A program made the translations under genes and the position numbers. A DNA stretch of 8,375 bases from an uncultured Lachnospiraceae bacterium (GTDB lineage: Bacteria; Bacillota; Clostridia; Lachnospirales; Lachnospiraceae), in contig CACXFD010000168.1 in NCBI GenBank assembly GCA_902766845.1, forward strand, positions 1 through 8,375. Direction: 5' to 3'. The notes beneath the pieces are model-generated. The model was not told the origin of the DNA and did no database searches. It saw only the letters and a program-made list of their open reading frames with translations. Positions 1 through 5,450 of this stretch are shown here, in pieces. Position 1 is the first letter of the stretch. Each line of letters begins with the position of its first letter.

Positions 1-633
1 CTCGAGGACTTCTTCGGGGATATGGACTTCAAGGTCACCGGCACCCATAAGGGCATCACGGCCATCCAGATGGATATCAAGATCCACGGCCTGACCCGCG
101 ACATCGTGGAGGGCGCCATCGAGCGTGCCCGCCAGGCCCGTCTGTACATCATGGACGGCGTCATGAAGAACGCCATCGCCGAGCCGCGCAAGGAGCTTTC
201 TCCGTACGCGCCCAAGATCGAGACCATCATGATCGATCCTCAGAAGATCGGCGATGTGGTCGGCAAGCAGGGCAAGGTCATCAATAAGATCATCGAAGAG
301 ACCGGCGTGAAGATCGATATCGAGGACGACGGCAGCGTGGCGGTCTGCGGTACGGATCCGGCCATGATGGCGAAGGCGATCCAGATCATCAAGAACATCG
401 TGACCGATCCCGAGCCCGGCATGATCTACACCGGCAAGGTGGTTCGCATCATGAATTTCGGCGCGTTCGTTGAGCTGGCCCCGAACAAGGACGGCCTCGT
501 GCACATCTCCAAGATGCGCAAAGAGCGTGTCAATAAGGTCGAAGACGTCGTGAACATCGGAGATGAGGTCACGGTCAAGGTCATCGAGATCGACCGCATG
601 GGCCGCATCAACCTGTCGATGAAGGACGTATAA
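1..633 (+). CDS. pnp: Polyribonucleotide nucleotidyltransferase (PNPase), C-terminal part
   Basis: Phosphorolytic 3'-5' exoribonuclease of the cytoplasm that degrades RNA to nucleoside diphosphates. The gene is cut by the window edge: the frame is open from base 1 and 210 of roughly 700 residues remain. Fragment residues 1-60 are the end of the second RNase PH domain (GDMDFKVTG, GITAIQMDIKIHGL). By alignment from memory, D3, D9 and K11 match the metal-binding D486, D492 and K494 of E. coli PNPase, so the active site looks intact. Residues about 71-131 form a KH domain with the GxxG loop GKQG at 88-91, and about 141-208 an S1 domain (GMIYTGKVVRI, FGAFVEL, DGLVHIS). The protein ends right after S1, as in compact PNPases without a long tail. 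A strong terminator follows, so pnp is the last gene of its transcript. Its upstream partner (often rpsO) would lie outside. Confidence 0.97.
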   Translation, partial: LEDFFGDMDFKVTGTHKGITAIQMDIKIHGLTRDIVEGAIERARQARLYIMDGVMKNAIAEPRKELSPYAPKIETIMIDPQKIGDVVGKQGKVINKIIEETGVKIDIEDDGSVAVCGTDPAMMAKAIQIIKNIVTDPEPGMIYTGKVVRIMNFGAFVELAPNKDGLVHISKMRKERVNKVEDVVNIGDEVTVKVIEIDRMGRINLSMKDV

Positions 634-686
634 GCCGGACGCCTCATGCGGACCGGGCCACGGCCTGAAAAATGATAAAACGGAAG

Positions 687-723
687 AGCGGCCGCACGGA
701 GAAAACCGTGCGGCCGCTTTTTT
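687..723 (+). terminator. Intrinsic terminator of pnp
   Basis: A perfect 13-bp GC-rich stem (AGCGGCCGCACGG at 687-699 against CCGTGCGGCCGCT at 706-718) encloses a 6-nt AGAAAA loop and runs into six T residues (718-723). It lies 54 nt after the pnp stop codon. This is a canonical Rho-independent terminator for rightward transcription. Confidence 0.95.
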
Positions 724-769
724 GACTGAAGCGGGAGAGGACGCCTGCGAGGCAGGCCGCGGCGGACAG

Positions 770-804
770 AAAAAGGCTGCTTTGCCGGTCAGGCAAAGCA
801 GCCT
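770..804 (-). terminator. Intrinsic terminator of tRNA-Arg
   Basis: A perfect 13-bp inverted repeat (774-786 with 792-804) has a 5-nt loop. Read on the minus strand it ends in five T residues (770-774). No T-run follows on the plus strand, so it works only leftward. The stem begins two bases past the tRNA discriminator base, giving a very short 3' trailer. It faces the pnp terminator 46 nt away, which keeps the convergent units from reading into each other. Confidence 0.93.
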
Positions 805-806
805 CG

Positions 807-879
807 CGCGTCTGGCACGATTCGAACGTGTGACACCTGGCTCCGGAGGCCAGTGCTCTATCCCCTGAGCTACAGACGC
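807..879 (-). tRNA. tRNA-Arg (anticodon CCG)
   Basis: The minus strand folds into a 73-nt cloverleaf. The acceptor stem is GCGTCTG/CAGACGC (7 bp, perfect), the D stem GCTC/GAGC, and the anticodon stem CTGGC/GCCAG around loop CTCCGGA. That places CCG at positions 34-36, which reads the CGG arginine codon. The variable loop is GTGTC, and the T arm ACACG-TTCGAAT-CGTGC carries one A-C mismatch at its outermost pair (49-65). The discriminator is G (807). No CCA is encoded, so CCA must be added after transcription. CGG is common in this GC-rich sequence, which fits a dedicated tRNA. It has its own promoter and terminator and is transcribed toward pnp. Confidence 0.96.
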
Positions 880-888
880 ATCTTCTAT

Positions 889-917
889 ACTATACTCCTT
901 CTTTTCCGGAATTGCAA
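889..917 (-). promoter_or_regulatory. Sigma70/SigA-type promoter of tRNA-Arg
   Basis: On the minus strand, TTGCAA (917-912, 4/6 to TTGACA) and TATAGT (894-889, 5/6 to TATAAT) are separated by exactly 17 bp. The predicted start of transcription near 882 is only a few bases before the mature tRNA 5' end at 879. The surrounding 880-1005 stretch is clearly more AT-rich than the coding DNA on either side. Confidence 0.75.
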
Positions 918-960
918 GTGAAATCGGAATTCACAAAATCTTCAGAAGTCGTACAGGGTT

Positions 961-995
961 TATACATTGCTTTTTAGACTGAAAAATGGTAGGAT
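961..995 (+). promoter_or_regulatory. Candidate promoter of the SH3b-queA unit
   Basis: The best-spaced pair is TTGCTT (967-972) and TAGGAT (990-995) with a 17-bp spacer, each about 4/6 to consensus. It would leave only a few bases before the RBS at 1006. An alternative -10-like TATACA at 961-966 would give a leader of about 50 nt but has only a poor -35. Either way a promoter is expected here, because the stretch is AT-rich and lies between a divergent tRNA and a gene with a strong RBS. The exact elements are uncertain. Confidence 0.4.
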
Positions 996-1005
996 ATCAT
1001 AGAAC

Positions 1006-1013
1006 AAAGGAGG
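1006..1013 (+). promoter_or_regulatory. Ribosome binding site fixing the SH3b protein start
   Basis: AAAGGAGG is a near-perfect anti-16S match, 11 nt before ATG 1025 (spacing slightly long). It decides the start: an in-frame ATG at 986 lies upstream of this site, within the predicted promoter, and has no RBS of its own. Confidence 0.85.
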
Positions 1014-1024
1014 TTTGCATCATT

Positions 1025-2149
1025 ATGGCAGAACTCAGGGGAGATAAATTCGATAAATACCGGACGCGCAGCCGGGGCAAATATTCAAAGGAGCCGGAAG
1101 GCCCCAACGTCGGAAAGATCATCGCCGCCGTGATCGGCGTCGTGGCGGTCGTCGCGCTGATCGTCGTCATCTCGTACGCGATCCGCAACCGCGGAGGATC
1201 GTCGGATCCCGCAGAGACCGGCAAGACCGGGACCACGGCCGGCGCCGTGGAGGAGATCACCACGCAGGCCACGGAAGAAGCGGCGGATCCGTCCCGCTAT
1301 GAACTGAAAAAAGACGCGTATCCCGAGATCAACCAGCTGTATGAGACCTATTATCAGGCCATGAAGGACCGGGACGTGGAGACGCTTTCCAAGATCGTGG
1401 ACGGATATACGTTCACGCAGGAGGAAGTGGACAAGGAAAGCGAATACATCGAAGATTACCGGAACATCTCGTGCTACACGATCGACGGCATCCTGGAAGG
1501 GACCTATGTCGTCTATGTCTATCATGAAGTCAAGTTCCGCAACATCGACACCTATGCGCCGGGACTGTACGGCAGCTATGTCTGCACCAACGAGGACGGC
1601 AGCCTGTACATCAACGAAGGCCTCGTGGAAGGCGAGGTCGCCGCGTTCATCGAAGAGATGGATTCGAGCGATGACGTGCGCGCGCTGAACCAGGAAGTGG
1701 ATCAGGCGCTCGCGCAGGCCCAGGCGAGCGATCCGGCGCTGGATAACCTCGTGACCATGCTCCAGGCCGCGTCCGGCCAGCAGCCGGCCACGCAGCCCGC
1801 CGTCATGGAACCGGCCGCCACGGAACCGGCCGCCACGCAGGCGCCGGAGCAGACGGACGCCGAGCCCGCGACGCAGGCTCCGACCGAGGCACCGACCCAG
1901 GCGCCCGCACAGGAAGTCTTCTCGGAGGTGAACGAGACCGTTTACGCCAAGGAGAGCGTCCGGATCCGCAGCAGCATGGATACGTCGGGATCGGATAACG
2001 TCGTGGCCACGCTCGTGGGCGGCCAGGCGGTCACCCGGACCGGAATCGGCCAGAACTGGAGCCGCATTACTTATAACGGACAGACCTGCTACATCAAGGC
2101 GGGCTTTCTGACCCGTGAGAAGCCGCAGGAACCTGCGGAGGAGGACTGA
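1025..2149 (+). CDS. Single-pass membrane protein with extracytoplasmic SH3b domain
   Basis: Uncharacterised envelope protein of 374 residues. Residues 1-30 are polar and basic (KYRTRSRGKYSK), which fits a cytoplasmic tail. Residues 31-53 are one hydrophobic helix (IIAAVIGVVAVVALIVVIS) with no lipobox. A Thr/Glu-rich stalk leads to a folded region at about 91-215 (YPEINQLYETYYQAMKDRDVETL, then Tyr-rich strands) that recalls NTF2/SnoaL-like alpha-beta cones; this fold is my inference. Residues 251-297 are a Pro/Ala/Thr/Gln linker with short repeats. Residues about 306-364 look like a bacterial SH3 domain (VRIRSSMDTSGSDNVVATL, GQNWSRITYNGQTCYIKAGFL), usually a peptidoglycan- or cell-wall-binding module. 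The start is set by the RBS at 1006-1013. The queA RBS lies inside its last codons, so the two are cotranscribed and probably translationally coupled. Function is unknown; wall sensing or anchoring is a guess. Confidence 0.9.
   Translation: MAELRGDKFDKYRTRSRGKYSKEPEGPNVGKIIAAVIGVVAVVALIVVISYAIRNRGGSSDPAETGKTGTTAGAVEEITTQATEEAADPSRYELKKDAYPEINQLYETYYQAMKDRDVETLSKIVDGYTFTQEEVDKESEYIEDYRNISCYTIDGILEGTYVVYVYHEVKFRNIDTYAPGLYGSYVCTNEDGSLYINEGLVEGEVAAFIEEMDSSDDVRALNQEVDQALAQAQASDPALDNLVTMLQAASGQQPATQPAVMEPAATEPAATQAPEQTDAEPATQAPTEAPTQAPAQEVFSEVNETVYAKESVRIRSSMDTSGSDNVVATLVGGQAVTRTGIGQNWSRITYNGQTCYIKAGFLTREKPQEPAEED
1807..1837 (+). repeat. 15-bp perfect tandem duplication in the SH3b protein linker
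   Basis: The unit GGAACCGGCCGCCAC occurs twice back to back (1807-1821, 1822-1836), and the next base continues the period. It encodes the EPAAT-EPAAT part of the linker. The period is a multiple of three, so copy-number change would lengthen or shorten the linker without a frameshift. Confidence 0.9.
2137..2144 (+). promoter_or_regulatory. Ribosome binding site of queA inside the upstream gene
   Basis: GGAGGAGG sits 7 nt before TTG 2152 and overlaps the last codons of the SH3b gene, whose TGA (2147-2149) falls between RBS and start. Ideal spacing supports the TTG start and suggests translational coupling. Confidence 0.88.
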
Positions 2150-2151
2150 GC

Positions 2152-3189
2152 TTGCAGGTCAGGGATTTTGATTTTGATCTTCCGAAGGAGCTGATCGCGC
2201 AGGACCCGCTCGAGGTCCGCAGCGCGTCCCGGCTCCTTTGCATTGACAAGAAGACCGGAGAGACATCGCATCATACGTTTACGGACCTTCCGTCGTTCCT
2301 GCACCCCGGGGATTGCCTCGTGATCAACGACACCAAGGTGATCCCGGCGCGCCTGTACGGCGTGAAGCCGGACACCGGCGCGCAGATCGAAGTGCTGCTC
2401 CTGAAAAGGCTGTCGGACACGGAATGGGAGACGCTCGTAAAGCCCGGCAAAAAGTGCCGCCCCGGCACGCGCCTTTCGTTCGGGAACGGAGAGCTGACCG
2501 CGGAAGTGGAAGACGTGACCGAGGACGGGGGCCGGAAGATCCGCTTTTCCTATGAAGGGATCTTCGAGGAAATTCTGGACCGTCTGGGACAGATGCCGCT
2601 GCCGCCGTATATCACGCATGAATTGAAGGATAAAGACCGGTACCAGACCGTCTATGCCCGGACCGAAGGCTCCGCGGCCGCGCCGACGGCCGGCCTGCAC
2701 TTTACGCCGGAACTGCTGAAGGAGATCGAAGAGAAGGGTGTCGACATCGTCCGGGTCCTGCTGCATGTGGGCTTGGGCACGTTCCGGCCGGTCAAGGCGG
2801 AGACGGTGGAAGACCACCACATGCATTCCGAATATTATAAAGTGACCGAGGACGCGGCGAGACGGATCAACGAAGCCCGCGCGCGGGGCGGGAAGATCGT
2901 CGCGGTCGGCACGACCAGCTGCCGTACGCTCGAATCGGCTTCGCGCGAGGACGGGACTGTCGTGGCCGGCAGCGGACAGACCGATATCTTCATCTATCCC
3001 GGGTACCGCTTCAAGGTCGTGGACGAGCTCGTGACCAATTTCCACCTGCCCCAGTCCACGCTCGTGATGCTCGTATCGGCGCTGGCCGGACGGGAACACG
3101 TGCTGGCCGCCTATCAGGAGGCGATCCGGGAAAGATACCGCTTTTTCAGCTTCGGCGATGCCTGCTTCTTTTACGATAAAAACGCTTGA
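2152..3189 (+). CDS. queA: S-adenosylmethionine:tRNA ribosyltransferase-isomerase (QueA)
   Basis: Transfers and isomerises the ribosyl moiety of S-adenosylmethionine onto preQ1-modified tRNA to give epoxyqueuosine, the penultimate step of queuosine synthesis at the GUN wobble position. The 345-residue length is normal for the family. Recognisable stretches are the N-terminal DFDFDLPKELIAQDPLEVRSASRLL (residues 5-29), LVINDTKVIPARL (56-68), GSAAAPTAGLHFTPELL (173-189), LLHVGLGTFRPV (203-214), HHMHSEYY (222-229), GGKIVAVGTTSCRTLES (246-262) and the block around VTNFHLPQSTLVMLVSALAG (294-313). The start is TTG, backed by GGAGGAGG 7 nt upstream. It follows the SH3b gene by 2 nt. The usual Firmicutes partners tgt, ruvAB and yajC are not adjacent. 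The -35 of the rpsT promoter overlaps its stop codon, and no terminator separates the two genes. Confidence 0.97.
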   Translation: MQVRDFDFDLPKELIAQDPLEVRSASRLLCIDKKTGETSHHTFTDLPSFLHPGDCLVINDTKVIPARLYGVKPDTGAQIEVLLLKRLSDTEWETLVKPGKKCRPGTRLSFGNGELTAEVEDVTEDGGRKIRFSYEGIFEEILDRLGQMPLPPYITHELKDKDRYQTVYARTEGSAAAPTAGLHFTPELLKEIEEKGVDIVRVLLHVGLGTFRPVKAETVEDHHMHSEYYKVTEDAARRINEARARGGKIVAVGTTSCRTLESASREDGTVVAGSGQTDIFIYPGYRFKVVDELVTNFHLPQSTLVMLVSALAGREHVLAAYQEAIRERYRFFSFGDACFFYDKNA

Positions 3190-3214
3190 CAGAACCGGCT
3201 TTTCCGTCTAATAT
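3186..3214 (+). promoter_or_regulatory. Sigma70/SigA-type promoter of rpsT
   Basis: A perfect TTGACA -35 (3186-3191) and TAATAT -10 (3209-3214, 4/6) are separated by 17 bp. The -35 contains the TGA stop codon of queA (3187-3189). The predicted transcription start is near 3221, giving a leader of about 75 nt before the rpsT start codon. Confidence 0.8.
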
Positions 3215-3225
3215 ATCAGAGTATG

Positions 3226-3268
3226 CGTTTACATTACATCGAACCGTGTCTCCGGGATAATGCAAACG
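3226..3268 (+). promoter_or_regulatory. Leader hairpin upstream of rpsT
   Basis: CGTTTACATTA (3226-3236) pairs with TAATGCAAACG (3258-3268) in an 11-position stem with one A-C mismatch, closing a 21-nt loop. It starts about 5 nt after the predicted transcription start and ends 13 nt before the RBS. It has no T-tract, so it is not a terminator. It could stabilise the 5' end or take part in translational control; this is inferred from position only. Confidence 0.5.
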
Positions 3269-3281
3269 GGCAATAGAACAT

Positions 3282-3290
3282 GGGAGGTGA
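3282..3290 (+). promoter_or_regulatory. Ribosome binding site of rpsT
   Basis: GGGAGGTGA, a strong and extended Shine-Dalgarno, lies 6 nt before TTG 3297 and supports that non-ATG start. Confidence 0.88.
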
Positions 3291-3296
3291 AACAGA

Positions 3297-3563
3297 TTGG
3301 CTAATATCAAGTCTGCGAAGAAACGGATCTTAGTGAACCGCGAGAATGCGGCCAGAAATAAGTCCATCAAGTCTTCTGTGAAGACCGCTGTCAAGAAGGT
3401 CGATGCTGCTGTTGCTGCTGGCGATACGGCTGCCGCCAAGGAAGCACTGCAGAACGCGATCTCCGCGATGGACAAGGCTGCGTCCAAGGGCGTGTATCAC
3501 AAGAATACCGCTTCGCGCAAGATCTCACGTATGACCAAGGCTGTAAACGGCGTCGACGCATAA
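3297..3563 (+). CDS. rpsT: 30S ribosomal protein S20
   Basis: Primary 16S rRNA-binding protein of the small subunit. The 88-residue length and N-terminal MANIKSAKKRILVNRENAARNKS are diagnostic, followed by long Lys/Ala-rich helices and the C-terminal HKNTASRKISRMTKAVN. The start is TTG, set by the strong RBS and by the conserved N-terminus (Ala-Asn-Ile-Lys after Met). E. coli rpsT also starts with UUG, and there the weak start is part of S20 autoregulation. Codon use is visibly different from the neighbours, with many GCT and TCT codons in place of GCC/GCG/TCC, as expected for a very highly expressed gene. It has its own promoter and terminator, so it is a monocistronic unit between queA and lepA. 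Confidence 0.98.
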   Translation: MANIKSAKKRILVNRENAARNKSIKSSVKTAVKKVDAAVAAGDTAAAKEALQNAISAMDKAASKGVYHKNTASRKISRMTKAVNGVDA

Positions 3564-3584
3564 CACGTATCTAACGAACCGTTG

Positions 3585-3622
3585 AACCCTTCCGGAATCC
3601 CAGGATGCCGGAAGGGTTTTTT
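3585..3622 (+). terminator. Intrinsic terminator of rpsT
   Basis: AACCCTTCCGG (3585-3595) pairs perfectly with CCGGAAGGGTT (3608-3618) around a 12-nt loop and runs into six T residues (3617-3622). It starts 21 nt after the rpsT stop. The T-tract is immediately followed by the lepA RBS, leaving no room for a lepA promoter in between. Confidence 0.9.
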
Positions 3623-3635
3623 GGAAAGAGGGAAT

Positions 3636-5447
3636 ATGGACAGCGAACAGAGCAAGATCCGCAACTTCTGCATCATCGCCCATATCGATCACGGAAAATC
3701 CACGCTGGCGGACCGCATCATCGAGCGGACCGGCCTGCTGACCAGCCGCGAGATGCAGGACCAGGTCCTGGACAACATGGACCTGGAGCGGGAACGCGGC
3801 ATCACGATCAAATCCCAGGCCGTCCGCACGGTCTACCGCGCGAAGGACGGGCAGGAGTATATCCTGAACCTGATCGACACGCCCGGCCACGTAGACTTTA
3901 ATTACGAAGTCTCGCGGTCGCTCGCGGCCTGTGACGGTGCCCTCCTCGTGGTGGACGCGGCGCAGGGCATCGAGGCGCAGACGCTCGCGAACGTCTATCT
4001 GGCCATGGACGCCAACCTCGAGGTCTTCCCGGTCATCAACAAGATCGACCTGCCCTCGGCCGACCCGGACCGGGTCGCGGAGGAGATCGAGGACGTGCTG
4101 GGACTGGAGGCCGCGGACGCGCCCCGCATCTCCGCCAAGAACGGCATCAATATCGACGCGGTGCTCGAAGAGATCGTGACGAAGATCCCGGCGCCGGACG
4201 GAGATCCGGACGCCCCGCTCAAGGCCCTGATCTTCGATTCACTGTACGATTCCTATAAAGGCGTGATCGTGTTCTGCCGCATCCGGGACGGACGCGTGAA
4301 AAAAGGCACGAAGATCCGCATGATGGCGACCGGGTTCGAGACCGAGGTCGTGGAAGTCGGGACCTTCGGCGCAGGCCGGTTCAATCCCTGTGAGGAACTG
4401 TCGGCCGGCATGGTCGGCTATATCACGGCCAGTATCAAGAACGTGCAGGAGACGCACGTCGGGGATACGGTCACGGACGCGGAACGTCCCTGCGCGGAGC
4501 CGCTGCCCGGCTACAAAAAAGTGACCAGCATGGTCTACTGCGGCGTGTATCCGGCAGACGGGGCCCATTACAACGATCTGCGCGACGCGCTCGAAAAGCT
4601 CCAGCTCAACGACGCCTCGCTCCATTACGAGCCCGAGACGTCGATCGCGCTGGGCTTCGGCTTCCGCTGCGGCTTTCTGGGCCTTTTGCATCTGGAGGTG
4701 ATCCAGGAGCGGCTGGAACGGGAATACAATCTGGACCTGGTCACGACGGCGCCGGGCGTGGTCTACCGCGTCCACAAGCTGGACGGGACCGTGATCGAAC
4801 TGACGAATCCCTCCAATCTGCCGGATCCGGCGGAGATCGATTACATGGAGGAGCCCGTCGTCGATGCGGAGATCATGCTGACGACGGATTACATCGGCCC
4901 GATCATGACGCTCTGCCAGGAGCGCCGCGGCGTTTATGTGAGCACGGAATACCTGGAAGACAGCCGCGCGGTGCTCAAGTACGTGCTGCCGCTCAATGAG
5001 ATCATCTATGACTTTTTCGACGTGCTCAAGTCGCGTTCGCGCGGCTACGCGTCGTTCGACTATGAACTGAAGGGATATCAGCGGTCGAAGCTCGTGAAGC
5101 TGGATATCCTGATCAACCGCGAGGAAGTGGACGCGCTTTCGTTCATCGTGTTCGAGGGCAGCGCCTACGAACGCGGCCGCCGGATGTGCGAGAAGCTCAA
5201 GGAGGAGATCCCGCGCCATCTGTTCGAGATCCCGATCCAGGCCGCCATCGGCGGGAAGATCATCGCGCGCGAGACCGTGAAGGCCCTGCGCAAGGACGTG
5301 CTGGCCAAGTGCTACGGCGGCGACATCACGCGCAAGCGCAAGCTCCTCGAAAAACAGAAGGAAGGCAAGAAGCGGATGCGGCAGATCGGTTCGGTCGAGA
5401 TCCCGCAGAAGGCTTTCATGAGCGTCCTCAAGCTCGAGGACGACTGA
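3636..5447 (+). CDS. lepA: Elongation factor 4 (LepA), ribosomal translocase-like GTPase
   Basis: Translation GTPase that binds the ribosome and has been linked to back-translocation and to 30S biogenesis. The 603-residue length is typical. The G domain is complete: G1 AHIDHGKST (15-23), G2 RGIT (54-57), G3 DTPGHVDF (81-88), G4 NKID (135-138), G5 SAK (166-168). Domain II, the EF-G III- and V-like domains and the LepA-specific C-terminal domain follow (FEIPIQAAIGGKIIARE, CYGGDITRKRKLLEKQKEGK, IPQKAFMSVLK). ATG 3636 is chosen because AGAGGGAA lies just upstream and MDSEQSKIRNFCIIAHIDHG is a normal N-terminus. A longer frame from TTG 3582 would begin inside the rpsT terminator region and lacks an RBS. 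hemW follows after 3 nt. With a terminator ending at 3622, its transcription must come from readthrough or from a promoter inside rpsT that I could not identify. Confidence 0.97.
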   Translation: MDSEQSKIRNFCIIAHIDHGKSTLADRIIERTGLLTSREMQDQVLDNMDLERERGITIKSQAVRTVYRAKDGQEYILNLIDTPGHVDFNYEVSRSLAACDGALLVVDAAQGIEAQTLANVYLAMDANLEVFPVINKIDLPSADPDRVAEEIEDVLGLEAADAPRISAKNGINIDAVLEEIVTKIPAPDGDPDAPLKALIFDSLYDSYKGVIVFCRIRDGRVKKGTKIRMMATGFETEVVEVGTFGAGRFNPCEELSAGMVGYITASIKNVQETHVGDTVTDAERPCAEPLPGYKKVTSMVYCGVYPADGAHYNDLRDALEKLQLNDASLHYEPETSIALGFGFRCGFLGLLHLEVIQERLEREYNLDLVTTAPGVVYRVHKLDGTVIELTNPSNLPDPAEIDYMEEPVVDAEIMLTTDYIGPIMTLCQERRGVYVSTEYLEDSRAVLKYVLPLNEIIYDFFDVLKSRSRGYASFDYELKGYQRSKLVKLDILINREEVDALSFIVFEGSAYERGRRMCEKLKEEIPRHLFEIPIQAAIGGKIIARETVKALRKDVLAKCYGGDITRKRKLLEKQKEGKKRMRQIGSVEIPQKAFMSVLKLEDD

Positions 5448-5450
5448 CCC

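Noticed and set aside
986..1024. Upstream ATG extending the SH3b protein by 13 residues
   Set aside because: It overlaps the predicted promoter and lies before the AAAGGAGG RBS, so it is unlikely to be in the mRNA.
2089..3099. A 336-codon minus-strand open frame across queA
   Set aside because: Same cause: antisense in codon register with queA, and opposite a clearly conserved protein.
3582..3635. Upstream TTG extending LepA by 18 residues
   Set aside because: It lies at the base of the rpsT terminator, lacks an RBS, and the ATG at 3636 gives the normal LepA N-terminus.
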